From: Zarea fungicola
Taxonomy: Eukaryota; Ascomycota; Sordariomycetes; Hypocreales; Cordycipitaceae
Assembly (NCBI GenBank): GCA_900169235.1
Contig: FWCC01000251.1
Coordinates: forward strand, 57,087 to 121,086
Direction: 5' to 3'
Length of the DNA stretch: 64,000 nucleotides
Both the position numbers and the translations under genes were made by a program. Below, in pieces: positions 22,274 to 33,839 of the stretch (its first letter is position 1; every line of letters starts with the position of its first letter). The notes beneath the pieces were generated by a model. The model saw only the letters and a program-made list of their open reading frames with translations, did not search any database and was not told where the DNA came from.

Positions 22274-24369
22274 CTACGATAGTAATACCCGAATCTCGCT
22301 CGCTGTACGTGGGAACACGTTCCTTAAATTGCTGTTTTCATCGTCATTGGTAGCATCTACCAGATGGATTTGCTTCTCCAGCAACTCAAAATCCATACAG
22401 AACTGTTCTGCTGCGGCCTCAGTTATCACTCGCGCGAGGCTAGAATCTTGCAGCGCGGCCAGACGCTCAAGCGCATCGATGTAGGCTGATGGGAGGAAGT
22501 GGTCTAGTTCGCTGCTAGCGGTCGAAAGCTTGCTGGCTGTGATAAAGGATGTGCCAGAATGGCCAGGCGGCTTCAACGCGGCAATCACATCAGACAACCC
22601 AGATCCATCAAGGAAGAACTTCAGCTGAGAGTCTGTAAGAGCGACTGCCTCATCTTTGATTGACGACTGAAGCTGCCTTTCCCTCTCCCCTGTCATATCA
22701 CTTCTTCTGAAGCATTTTGCCACAGCTGATCGACAATTAATGAGATATATAGATTTGAGAGGAGATGGCATGGATTTGGCCAGAGCCTCACTATCCAGAA
22801 TGAAGGGGTCAATAGCCTCAACAAGAACTTGGTCGATGCCGTCACCGTCGCCCGCAGAAGTTGATAATGAAGATTCGTAGATCTTTAGCATATCTTCTAT
22901 TTGCTTCAGCGCGGCCTGTAAAAACACCGGCGGGCCAAAGTCTGACGGTATGTGTTGAGGCTCAGCTCGCACTGCAGCGATCTGTTCTCGAAGCAAGGTT
23001 CGGAATTGCCTCATGGCTTCTTTTTCCAAGCTGTTTACCAATTGCAGTAGGCTGCAGTCTGGCCCTAGTAATTTCAAAAGCATGACGCTGTAGAATCTGA
23101 CGAGGTTGGCAAGCTTGTATGCCAGTATGGAATCTTCATTTGATTGAATGACTTGCTCGACCCGCTGCCGGAGTATACGAGCTGCTCCAGATATATCTGT
23201 GTCGACGAGATTATTTAGCGCGCTTAAAGTATTGAATTCTTCGTTGTCGCCGTCAGAGATGATACGCCACAGATCTGCATCGCGACCGCTCTTGATACCG
23301 TGAGCAAGCTCCTCCCCGTCGACAACGAAGAGAGCCTCGAGAACCTCTCTCTCGCTCACGGCAGCCGAATGCACCCATGCCAACATATCACCAACATAAC
23401 GCAACGCATCATGCGCAATCAAATCGATGGGTTTGACTGCGGCTGCATTTCCATCAGCGTTGCTGCCAGTCAGGGCCGCAAAGAACGCATCGGATAAGAT
23501 ACGCTGCCTTGCCTCTGCAAAAAAGTCGAGGCAGCTTTGAAACAATGACGGTCTGGCAGCGAGCACAGTCAGAGCTTTCCTCATAGTAGCATTCATTTGA
23601 GGGTTCTCCAGGTCGAGCTGTTTGAATTCGCGCTGAACCCACTTGTACAACTTCTGATAGCCAAATCCGATATTTTTTGATGCCTTTTCCATTATTTCGG
23701 ACGCCAAGGTCTGGTGTTCGAATCCAAGTAACACTTCGCACTCCTGACTTATCTTCTTTGTCCTTGCAAGAACAGCGAAGAAATTGTCGTCAACAGGCTC
23801 TACAGTTGACGTGAGGGTTAATTCTTCAGCTTCTGATAGGACAAAACGATCACGTAGGGATTGAACTAAATGTCGCCTTCTTTCAATGTCTTGGCGATTC
23901 TCAAGTAATACTGACGCTTCTGTAAGAATTTGATCAGTTTCACCATGTGCGGTAGCGACTTGGCTCTTCATCTTGCTGTAGCCGTTATTAAGCTTATCAA
24001 GTGTTGATTTGATGCGTTTGAGTTGCTGCTATGGTTAGCAATCGAAGGATTCAGACATCTCAATAGTGGGCTTACCTCAGACACGGAGCTGAAATCATCC
24101 AACACTTGTCCATTTCGTCCAATAACTTCCTTTTGTAGCTCTAGACGTAGTCTTCGCCTTGTCCTCCCGTCGTTTTTTATGCCGCGGTCATCTATTAGAC
24201 CGACAGTGGCCCGAAAATCTGCATCTGAGTATGATGTAGACAGAACGGCAGACACTTTTGTGGCCCGAGGAATCACTCCCTTTGTTGCGAGAGTAACATA
24301 GTCCTGCGCGTCTCCTTCTTTCCCAAGCTCAGATATACCACCACGGCCAAAGAATGCGTCTTTAGGCAT
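22274..24369 (-). CDS. COG6: Conserved oligomeric Golgi complex subunit 6
   Basis: Cog6 belongs to lobe B of the COG tethering complex, which guides retrograde vesicles within the Golgi. Two exons (24369-24076, 24028-22274) give 682 residues, the usual family size. N-terminal family blocks are KVSAVLSTSYSDADFRATV, LIDDRGIKNDGRTRRRLRLE and LQKEVIGRNG. Splicing out 24029-24075 joins SSVSE to QQLKRIKSTLDKLNNGYSKM, restoring the Cog6 coiled coil. Then come FVLSEAEELTL, IGFGYQKLYKWVQREF and ALRYVGDMLAWVHSAAVSER. The start at 24369 (MPKDAFF) is the first ATG in frame. An upstream exon cannot be excluded because the frame stays open a little further. It is divergent from ATG9. Confidence 0.92.
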
Positions 24370-25290
24370 ATCTATTTGAGTTGGTTCTCCGATGCTGTGT
24401 GAGCGCACTCCTCGGTGCCTTGCTATTTGAGCGCAAGCCTTGCGGACGGTATGGTGCTATGACTTTTTGAGGGTGTGCTAGGATTTAAATTCGCACTCTT
24501 GCGGCAAGAGCACAATAATTCAGGGCCTAGGGAATTGACAGTTTTAATCACTGAAGAGTATTTGACCCAGCCGTACACATGAGGCATTGAATCAGTGTGG
24601 CAGTAAAACGAAGATGTTTGGAAGTCATCAGATGACTGAAATGACGGACGCTGATGGGTTTGGAAGGCTTGGGTGAGACGGCGAGCGGCTAATAACTGTT
24701 CAGAGCCGAGCTCATGTGGGTCGGTTTCAAGATTCATCTGTATGGATAACCAAGGACTACTGTTCTGACTACTCCTTCTTCTTTCATGCATTCGGGAAAA
24801 TAGCCACCGGAGTTAATAATAAAACGCCGTCGCTTATTTGGCACAATCTTCAGCACTCTCCTCCTAATTGTAAGTCTTAGGCGCTTGCCAGGAGCTTGTA
24901 ACTGAAGTACCTATTCCACTGGACTAGGGATGAATCAACCATTGCCCCACATTAGCTGGCACATGAGCAAGGGAAGGCGGGCAGAAAGTCATACTTCCCT
25001 CTTTCCGACAGGGCAGCTGACGCTTCCATCCGCTATTCAACACCGTGTTTGCAAATCAAACTTTTGTCCTGCCATACCCTTCTTTCAATTTCGGGTAGAA
25101 TGATCCAGTGAGACCAATATTGCGACAGGTTGCTTGCTGAAAAGTTATTAACAAGCAGGCAGGTCAAGCCCAACTTCCTGGATCTTCAGAGTTGCAGTCA
25201 TAGCAACATAAATGCGATTATTCAGCCTGTTCTTCACGTCTTTCAGCCGCTCTACCTTCCTATAGTAGACTTGTTGAAATTTGGACCGAC
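24370..25290. promoter_or_regulatory. Divergent upstream region COG6 / ATG9
   Basis: This 921-bp region should contain both promoters. An open frame on the minus strand (24423-24791) has no family signature and I leave it out. No repeats are visible. Confidence 0.45.
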
Positions 25291-28115
25291 ATGGAAAGAC
25301 CATGCCGCACTGTTACCAACTCCTTTTATAAAGACCTTCGATCACGCGACGAGGAGCGCCCAGACAGGGAAGATAGAACCATGCGGGATCTCGATGAAGC
25401 AAATCTAGCACATGAGTTCAACGATACGAATGCGGACGAAATCCATGACGCGGAGAGCCTGATAAGTGTTGGAAATACAACAACAAGGCGAGGTTTGAAG
25501 AACAGTACACCAGACGGCCAGCGACAACAAAAGATGAACCGTCGGCCAACTTCGTGGGCGGTCGACGAAGAGGACCTGGATGACGATGTCCCCGCATCAC
25601 TCCTGGTCGAGAACAATGCGATGGAGCCAAGGCAACACTTAAATTCATTGGCGACAACTGCCGATGGGGGTGTAGTGGAAACCCCTGGGGCAGCAACATC
25701 CCCTGGAGCACATAGAGCCCATTGGGATGCAGCCAGAAGGCAGCAAAGACTGTATGGAGATGATGCAAAAATAGGTATGCAACCTCAGTCAGTCATGGAA
25801 ACGGCTAGACTTGGAGGCAGACGAGAACGTGCGCTGTGGCGATGGGTGAATACAGCCAGCCTGGACAGCTTTATGCGGGATGTATATGATTACTTCGAAG
25901 GAGGAGGAATTTGGTGTATACTTTGCTCAAATGCCCTGTGGCTTCTGTACGGAGTTTCCGCAGTTCTAGATACAATGTACCGCTGTGCTAACGAGACGTA
26001 GGGAGACATTATTTGTTGCAGTACTTCTCACTTTCCTAACACAGTGTGTCGACTACGGCAAAGTACCAACGAGCAAGTCTCTGGACCAGGTCATCATTCC
26101 GCAATGTACTCGGAAAATGTCTGCGTTCTGGAACCTGGGTATTTGGCTCTATACCTTCTTTTTCATATGGAAATCGGTGCAGTACTTCTTCGAGATTCGA
26201 CGGTTAGTGCATATACGAGAATTTTACATCCATCTCCTGGAGATCCCAGAGCAAGATATGCAGACGGTATCGTGGCAAGATATTGTCGCTAGGATCATGG
26301 CCCTGCGAGACCAAAACCCCAAAACAGCAGCAAACATACCAGCAAGACTCCGACGCTTCATAGGCAGCCAATCCAAGGAGAGACTGGATGCCCATGATAT
26401 TGCGAATAGACTTATGCGAAAAGAAAACTATCTCATCGCCATGATCAACAAAGACGTCCTCAATCTTTCACTACCAATTCCATTTCTGCACGGTAGACAG
26501 CTATTCTCCAAGACTATGGAGTGGTACCTCCACTATGGAATTCTCGATATGGCCTTCAATGAATTCGGGCAAGTCCAACAGGACTTTCTACGTGCCGACC
26601 GCCGAAGACTTTTAAGCGAAAAATTAAGACAAAGACTCTATTTTGCCGGTATTTTAAATTTGTTATTTGCACCTGTTGTTCTTGCATACGTCATAATCGT
26701 CTATTTTTTCACCTACTACAATGTGAGTGAGTAGAGGCGCACAACGGCGAAAACCAGTTGCTAAAGCTTTACAGGAATATCAAAAAGACCCGAAACTTGC
26801 AGCTGCGAGAAAATACACTGCCCTTGCGGAATGGAAATTTCGAGAATTCAACGAACTGCCGCACATCTTTTATGAAAGGCTGCACATGTCTTTTCCATTT
26901 GCAACTCGATATGTTGACCAGTTTCCAAAGAGGATGACCGAAGACATAGCGAGAAGCGTGGCCTTCATGTCCGGCGCCATCACTGCTGTGCTGGCTGTCT
27001 GCACTGTGCTTGATTCAGAACTGTTTCTTGGCTTCGAAATAACAAAAGATAGAACTGTTTTATTCTATCTAGGCATATTTGGTGCCATTTGGGCTATGAC
27101 AAGAGGCATGGTCTCGGAGGAAACTGCAGTCTTCAACCCCGAATACGCTCTCCGCAATGTGATTGAGTATACGCACTACATGCCCGACCACTGGGAAGGA
27201 CGTCTACATAGTTTCGAAGTGAAGAAGGAATTTGCTGAGCTCTACAAAATGAAGGTTGTCATTTTTCTCGAGGAAGTAATGGGGATAATTACAACTCCAA
27301 TGCTGCTCTTATTTGCCCTTCCAAAGTGCAGCGACCAGATCGTCGACTTTTTCCGCGAGTTCACTATACATGTTGATGGACTGGGCTATGTCTGCTCATT
27401 CGCCGTCTTCGACTTCAAAAAGGACGTTGGCAACACAGGTAGGAGAGCGGATGCAATTGATGTTCGTGAAGACTACTATACTACGAAACACGGCAAAATG
27501 GCGGCGTCGTATTATGGGTTCTTGGACAACTATGTCATCAACCCCAGAACAGGAATTCCTGGCCATTTACCACCCGGGACGAAACATCAATTCTATCCTC
27601 CTCCAGCATTTCCTAGCCTGAACTCACCAACCCTGGCAGCTGACTTGCACACGTCGCAAGGTGGGCGGGTTGAGGGACGCCGAGAATTTCTCTACTCGTC
27701 CAGCGACGGAGCAGCACGCAAAGGGCTGTCTGCAATAACACAGCCGTCTCCAATGGCGTCGATGCTTTTGGATACACGCCATCAACCCCCCAGTGCTGGA
27801 GGTGGACGAAGTGCGAAGGCACTGCAGAAATCTCGGATATATTGGAACCTGAAGCTTGGAGAAAGCAGAATAGCAGAAGAACCGGGACATACTGTACTGA
27901 GAAAAGGCAATGCAAAGACTGAGGATGAGTATGATGATGAAGGTGACGCAGGAGAGGGAATACTGGGAGAGTCTGTCTGGGAGACGTCACCCGCAAAAGG
28001 ATTAAGTCGCGAGAATAGCGCTGCGAATGCAATAGAGCCAGACGCAGGTGTACTAGGATTGATTTATCAGTTGCGACAAACGCAGCACGGTCGTCGGGGG
28101 AGCAGTATGGTTTAA
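25291..28115 (+). CDS. ATG9: Autophagy lipid scramblase Atg9
   Basis: Atg9 is the multispanning membrane protein carried on vesicles that seed the phagophore; it scrambles lipids delivered by Atg2. Three exons (25291-25946, 26002-26722, 26775-28115) give 905 residues. An acidic disordered N-terminus precedes the core. Core blocks are ALWRWVNTASLDSFMRDVYD, YYFEGGG-type YFEGGGIWCILCSNALWLLE, FLTQCVDYGKVP, IMALRDQNPKTA, NRLMRKENYLIAMINKDVLN, EWYLHYGILDMAFNEFGQV, LAEWKFREFNELPHIFYERL and EVMGIITTPMLLLFALPKCS. The latter parts form membrane helices and re-entrant segments. The C-terminal tail from about residue 690 is low complexity. Splices join ALWLL-ETLFV and TYYN-EYQKDP. The exact N-terminus is uncertain: an upstream exon, or the later ATG at 25381, is possible. 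Confidence 0.93.
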
Positions 28116-28160
28116 GAACCTTCATAAAACTCCCAATTCAAAACCCACCAGATATGACGG

Positions 28161-28179
28161 TTTTTTTTTTTTTTTTTTT
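28161..28179. repeat. Poly(T) run of 19
   Basis: A homopolymer of 19 T lies 45 bp after the ATG9 stop codon. It may act in transcript ending or simply be slippage-prone sequence. Confidence 0.8.
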
Positions 28180-28323
28180 CAACTCTGACAATCGTGAAGC
28201 AATGTTATGAGGGTATAAGCAAAACTTGAACGAAGTCGTTTTGAGAATGCTATGAGTGTTCACTGATCAAGCGTTTGATATGAGATGTATGCGATCATCT
28301 ATCTGAAAGAGTACAGCTGTTTG

Positions 28324-28347
28324 TCGGCGGTCGGCGGTCGGCGGTCG
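28324..28347. repeat. TCGGCGG short tandem repeat, 3.4 copies
   Basis: Three perfect TCGGCGG units are followed by TCG. No function is implied. Confidence 0.85.
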
Positions 28348-28495
28348 TGAGCCATGCTAATTAGACTAATAACCGCGTGGAGTCGGTGGATATTTATCTG
28401 AAATTACTCTGCTTGAACTGTTATATAACTGCATTACCAGCCACCAGATTTATTATTATTAAGACGGGCAGAAAGAGATGACACTCAGGTGTAAA

Positions 28496-28504
28496 TTATC
28501 AGAT
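28496..28504. promoter_or_regulatory. Candidate iron-GATA factor site (TTATCAGAT)
   Basis: The exact word TTATCAGAT is the reverse complement of ATCTGATAA, which matches the ATCWGATAA consensus of fungal iron repressors (Urbs1, SreA, SRE, Fep1). It lies about 1.0 kb upstream of the mitochondrial iron carrier gene. Confidence 0.5.
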
Positions 28505-28608
28505 GAACTGATGCCGTAACTTAGGGGAGCTGACCCTCCAGATCTTTTTAGGGGTAGTGCATGCGCGAGCTGCTAAGGAGCTCGTAAACAGCTCAGCTGA
28601 GAGCGCCG

Positions 28609-28617
28609 TTATCAGAT
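28609..28617. promoter_or_regulatory. Second candidate iron-GATA factor site (TTATCAGAT)
   Basis: A second exact copy of the same 9-base word, in the same orientation, lies 113 bp closer to the mitoferrin start. Paired GATA sites are typical of iron-repressed fungal promoters. Confidence 0.5.
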
Positions 28618-29503
28618 CCTGGATTTTGCCGAGGTGCCGGACCAGGGAACTAAGCAGCTCGGAAAGTTCCTCGGAGCTGGGTGACCATGCGGATAAAATA
28701 CTAAACTCGACCATATTATACAGAGCTTCAAGTCCATCCGACGTCTTGATTGAATGGAAAGAAAAGAACAAGAAGAACGACCTGTTTTAGGAAAATTTCA
28801 GAAATGAGGTAACTTGTACATTCCAAAGTTAGGGGTAAATGCGGGTGCAGTGAGTATCAGTTACAAAGCTACCCCATCCTTGGCATGCTGTATTTATTAC
28901 TCAGTCAGACAGCGAGTGGCTTTTAGCTAAGAAAAGAGAAGTCACTGTCGTCCAGTGGTGCCAGCACTTCAGACCAGCGTGATTGGAAACGTACCTAGGT
29001 ACCTAAGGTACCTGGTAGGTAGGTCTTTAGCGCTGGTTTTCCTGCCAGGCTTGGCTGGGCACGTCGCACCTATCTATGCTGGCGCGTCCCCGGACTCCGA
29101 GGCCGTGAACGGAGAAACGCAAAATTTCCCGATACACTTTTGACAACTCAACTCTTTGTCAAAGCATTGCCACCCACGCACACCAGTACTCGTTGGCAGT
29201 TGCACATAGCTTTGGTCGAAAATTTCCTGCACGGCTCCTTGCTCTTCGCATTCTCCCCAGCTTCTGAAACAGTGTTTTGCAACAGTCTTTTACTAGCCCT
29301 TGACTTTTGCAGCGTCGACAGCAACCCTTTTTCTCGTCTCGCTCCGCTGCTAATAAACCACGTTGCCCATTCGAAACTTGACGCTGTGGTATATCTCCCC
29401 CCCTTTTCTCTTATCTTTTTGAATTGAATCCATCTGGAGAGCCGTCAACCTGGCGGCCATAGACTCAAAAGCCTTCGGCCCAGCGTCTCCAGCTGTGGCC
29501 GCA

Positions 29504-30922
29504 ATGGCCTTGCCCGGTGCCGAAGCAGAGGACTACGAGTACGTTCATCCCTCTTCAAGCCACCGGCAACAACATGCTAACCTGCTGCCCGTCAGCTATG
29601 AGGCGTTACCACCCAACTTCTCTCTGCTTCAAAACATGGCAGCCGGTGCCTTCGCGGGTATTGCTGTAAGTTGTAGCTATTCCAGCGAAAAAGTGGCCAT
29701 TCTCCGCGCATCATGGCCACTTACCAACTGCGCAAACCAATTCATTGACCCGTTTCTGACCATATTTAGGAACACACTGTCATGTATCCTATTGATGCCG
29801 TAAAAGTATGATTCAATCGATCTGACATGTCGTTTTCCTGGACTGAAAAATGATGCTAACTATTAACCGCCAGACTCGAATGCAAGTCCTCAACCCGAAC
29901 ACCACGATTGCATACAGCGGCGTCCTTCGCAGCACATATCAAATGGCCGCCGGCGAAGGCTTTTTTAGTCTTTGGAGGGGAATGTCTAGCGTGATTGTTG
30001 GAGCTGGTAGGAAGTCGAACTCGCTTAGCTGTTGTCCGTTCAACATTAACACTCTGCACAGGGCCTGCGCATGCTGTGTACTTCGCCACCTATGAGGCTG
30101 TTAAACATGCCATGGGAGGCAATCAAGCTGGCGTTCATCATCCACTTGCAGCTGGTACGACCTGACTATATGTCTAAAGACTTTTAATCGTCACAGACTG
30201 ACAGATTTTGTCTAGCAACCAGTGGTGCCGCAGCGACGATTGCAAGCGACGCTTTTATGAACCCTTTTGATGGTGCGTTTTACATCGTTAGTAGGCAGGA
30301 CTGTCCCAGAGCCTAATTTAACACTTCGTTGCAGTTATCAAGCAACGAATGCAGATTCAAAACTCCAGCAAGATGTACCGGTCAATGGTTGATTGCGCGA
30401 AGTACATTTATAGAAATGAGGGCATCGGTGCTTTCTATTTATCTTATCCTACGACACTTTCGATGACTGTCCCTTTCACGGCCCTGCAGTTTCTCGCGTA
30501 CGAGTCGCTCTCAACCGCCATGAACCCAACGAAGAAATATGACCCCGTCACTCACTGCTTAGCCGGTGCAGTTGCCGGTGGTTTTGCCGCAGGCCTCACA
30601 ACTCCCATGGATGTCATCAAGACGATTCTGCAAACGAAAGGCACATCCACCGATCCCGCGGTGCAGAAAATCAACAGCTTTGCTGGTGGCTGCCGCCTCC
30701 TGTACCAGCGTGAAGGAGTCCGTGGGTTTTTCAAGGGTGTTCGACCCCGAATCGTCACCACAATGCCTAGCACCGCTATCTGTTGGTCTGCTTATGAATT
30801 CTCCAAGTATGGCAACCCTTTGACGATCCTAAAGGTGACAAATTTATTTGATTCTTGTGACCTCGCTGACAGCTGGCTTACTCAACAGGGCTTACTTTAT
30901 CCGACGCAATGATAAGCAGTGA
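29504..30922 (+). CDS. Mitochondrial iron carrier, mitoferrin (Mrs3/Mrs4)
   Basis: This SLC25 carrier imports iron across the inner mitochondrial membrane for heme and Fe-S synthesis. Seven exons (29504-29665, 29770-29805, 29874-30006, 30062-30154, 30216-30272, 30335-30806, 30889-30922) give 328 residues. The three carrier signatures are visible: PIDAVKTRMQ, PFDVIKQRMQ and PMDVIKTILQ, each opening one of the three repeats. Start of the core: LLQNMAAGAFAGIAEHTVMY. The last exon encodes only AYFIRRNDKQ; it was found by splicing from YEFSK at 30806 to 30889. Exon 2 is just 36 nt. The start at 29504 is the first ATG. Two candidate iron-GATA sites lie upstream. It is convergent with the DNAJC3-like gene. 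Confidence 0.93.
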
Positions 30923-31434
30923 AGCTATTGAGACGGTAAAATGAGTGCCTAGCCCATTAGCCGATGGCTACCACGCCTCACTGTCGCATGCTATCTCATA
31001 GCGTGACAACGCAGCTCTGCGATTACCACTGACTATTGTATTCTCATTTACCACTTGAAAAGTTACTGGGAGGGCTTCGATGCCCGCCGCTTTATGGCCA
31101 GCCTGAAATAGCTGGGAATATGTACATATACCGTGTGTCCATGTTCTGTGCCACGACTTTTTTAGGTTCTGGTGAGGGCTGCCGCTAGAGTTGTTTACCT
31201 GTATCAGTTCAGTTGTTTTTTCTCACTTTTGATAATTTCTTGAAAATAAAACACCGTTGTTTCCTGGAGGCAGATTAAGAAACTCTGAAACATGGCGGCA
31301 CGCAACTTGTGATTGCATCGTTTTCCCCTCTCTAGTGAGTCTAACCAGGAAAAGGTATATAGGTATGTACATTAGGTGAATGGAATCATTTACCAACGCC
31401 CAAAGTGTTGTTATGTATGGCCTTAACATTCCTT
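30923..31434. other. Convergent 3' intergenic region
   Basis: These 512 bp separate the mitoferrin and DNAJC3-like stop codons. No gene is seen. Confidence 0.5.
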
Positions 31435-33052
31435 TTAGAAGCCAAACGGACCACCGCCACCAGGGAAGTTGAACTTGAATTCATGTTGGCCGCCACCATG
31501 CTGGAACATGAAAGGCTGGCCGCCACCACCAAAGGGACTGCCCTGGAAAGGATTTCCTCTGTCTTGAGAGTTAGGATCATCCCCACGATCAAATCTGGCG
31601 CGAAGCTCAGCGTTCCCGAGAACTTCATACGCCTCATTAATTGCCGCCATCTTCTTCTCGGCATCTTCTTTGGTGACGCCTAGCTTGTGGGCCTTGTCCG
31701 GGTGATACTGCTTGGAAGCCTTGCGGTATGCGGATTTGATCTGTCTCTCATCGGCGTCATTCGCCACACCAAGGACCTTGTAATAGTCCTTTGTTTTGCT
31801 TCGCTTCAATGCAAGTTGTGCTTTATTCATGACGGGGTTAAGTTTGTCACGCTTGTCGGGATGCAGTTCGCTAGCATTCTCTAGAGTGTTGATGGCTGCT
31901 TCAAACTCCTCCTTCTTAAACAGAGCCTTGGCGCTGTGCAAAAGGCCCCAGAACGACTCTGGGTTAAGTTCCAGAGCCTCACTACAGTATTTGTCGACGT
32001 TCTTGTGTGTCGCCTGAAATTGTGGCGCAATTAGTAGCTATAGAACATGGGAAAGTAAAAGAGTTCTGTACCTCTGAGTAGGCCTGGCATGTCATGTCAA
32101 TTAGCCTTTCATACAACTTGAAGGGCGCTTTTTCCGGGATAGAGCCAGTCTTCCTGAGTTCTTCTGTCTGTTCTTGGACGAGTTTGATCAACCCAGGCTC
32201 ATCCTCTGTGCCAACAAGCGTTCTTCCAGCCGTCGTTGTTTGGCCTTTGTTCAGTTGTCCAACAGCTCGATTTATGCCTTTCTCGAGCGCTTTCTCTTGT
32301 TTATGGAGTCTTTTGCAGAGTTTCGAATCCGGATCAGAATGTAAGCATTTACGGATCTGTGATAAGCCGTTATTCAGGTCACCCAGCGCATAGAAACTCG
32401 TGGCAGAGATGACAACGTGGGGGGATGTGTCGCCAGGCCTCATATGCAGAACGTGTTGCAGATCGCCCATACCCTCTTCAATTTCGCCACGCTCAAACCT
32501 GCAGATGGAGCGCATCTGGCGAAGAGCCAGAGATCTGGATGCAATAACGATGGCAGTTCCCGCATTGCTAACACAGGCATCCCAGTTCTTATCTTTCACA
32601 GCCGCCACAGCTGCTATGGCCGCAGCCTCGGCCGCAGCCAGCTCAATAAGTTCTGGAGAGTCCTCTGGTTTTTCTGCCGCGACATAGTCTGCCCTTGCGC
32701 CGTCCCAGTCTGCTGTCTTGGATTTGATCTTAGCCAGCTGGACATGCGCGCCATGGAAGCCAGGCTTCAGAGCTAGTACTTTATTGAAATCGTCTGTTGC
32801 CTGATTTGATCGACCGAGAGACAGGAACGCAGTCGCTCGTTTGAAAAGGGTCAAGTAGTTGTTCGGGTCCCTCGCGATGGCGGTGTCATAGTAAATGATA
32901 GCCTCATTGGTCTCACCTCTGGCAAGAAGCGTTTGCGCCGTGCTCAACAGTGACGAAACAGGCAAATCCGTCGGTATGTCTTGGGGCAGAAGCGCCGACG
33001 CTGTTGCGACCACACTAGCAGTGATGGCCAAGCGATAGACAGGAAACCACAT
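31435..33052 (-). CDS. ER-lumen TPR/J-domain co-chaperone (DNAJC3/p58IPK-like)
   Basis: The protein fits the DNAJC3 family, which binds unfolded proteins in the ER lumen through TPRs and passes them to BiP through its J domain. Two exons (33052-32072, 32013-31435) give 519 residues. The N-terminus MWFPVYRLAITASVVATASA is a good signal peptide. TPR motifs run from about residue 30 to 385, for example ANEAIIYYD-like ETNEAIIYYDTAIARDPNNY and QATDDFNKVLALKPGFHGAH. The J domain (about 397-465) has DYYKVLGVANDADERQIKSA and the HPD motif in SKQYHPDKAHK. The C-terminus is Gly/Phe/Pro-rich and ends GGPFGF, with no HDEL-type signal. The 58-nt intron 32014-32071 joins QAYSE to ATHKNVDKYCSEALE. Confidence 0.93.
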
Positions 33053-33839
33053 GGTGCGCTCTCGTTTCGCAACTGCGAGTTCGGAAAGATGGCGCAGTCT
33101 CAAGCCGTACTTGGAATGATGGCAAACCACTGAGAGATTGGCTGTGGCAAACGAGCGTGAATCGTGACTCAGTATAGAGAGAATAAGAAACCAAATGCAA
33201 GGCGATAAGTAAGAAGCAAACGCTGCTTGGCAGATGCAGGCATTAATCTTGCTTGAATGTGCACGCTTTCCTGTCATCAATTTTAAGGCCAACTAATGCA
33301 GTCCCACCCGTTTAAAGTTTGCGACAAGTGGCCACTACAGCGCGCCTGATTTGCTATGGCGACGCCTGACTCGGCCCGCCATTGCACAAAGAGGAAAGGC
33401 TTGAAGAAGACACATCTTTCAAATTGGCCTTTCTTGCAGTTCCCGCTCCATCGTAAATTCACATTTTAATTGCTTCCAGATGTTTGAAGACCCAGCATTA
33501 TCAGTCATGCCACATCTTTGCATTAATACATTACCCATTACGGGATATGAGTGGTACGTGCCAGTAGAAGTGTTTGTAGGACGGGGCGACAGCGCTTTCC
33601 TTTACCGCCCCTTCTGGTGATGCTAGGTGTCAGATATATGGATCTCGCCGCGCTAGCAAGACGATGCTGTGATATCTTTCATGAACTAATCATCGCCGCA
33701 TCACCACTCGTACCCGACAAAAATAGACGCCAACTTCTCTCTTGCGTGCTCAAGCGAGTACGCTACTCGCACAGCACAGAGCTTGCATGCACAAATCTTT
33801 TCCATCTTCCCTTTCGAGCTGGAAACCGCCTAGCTCCCC
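33053..33839. promoter_or_regulatory. Divergent upstream region DNAJC3-like / HAUS1
   Basis: These 787 bp hold both promoters. I looked for an unfolded-protein-response element near the chaperone gene and saw no convincing one. An open frame at 33551-33922 overlaps HAUS1 in another frame and is not supported. Confidence 0.45.

Larger units (their letters stand above)
28116..29503. other. Intergenic region between ATG9 and mitoferrin
   Basis: About 1.4 kb holds the ATG9 3' end and the mitoferrin promoter. It contains a run of 19 T (28161-28179), 3.4 copies of TCGGCGG (28324-28347), two exact TTATCAGAT words (28496-28504 and 28609-28617) and a TAGGTACC-rich cluster (about 28991-29024). No coding gene is supported. 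The last 200 bp before the start codon are C/T-rich. Confidence 0.6.

Noticed and set aside
24423..24791. 122-codon minus-strand frame just upstream of COG6
   Set aside because: Could be a 5' exon or separate gene, but no family signature and no splice junction that improves the COG6 N-terminus.
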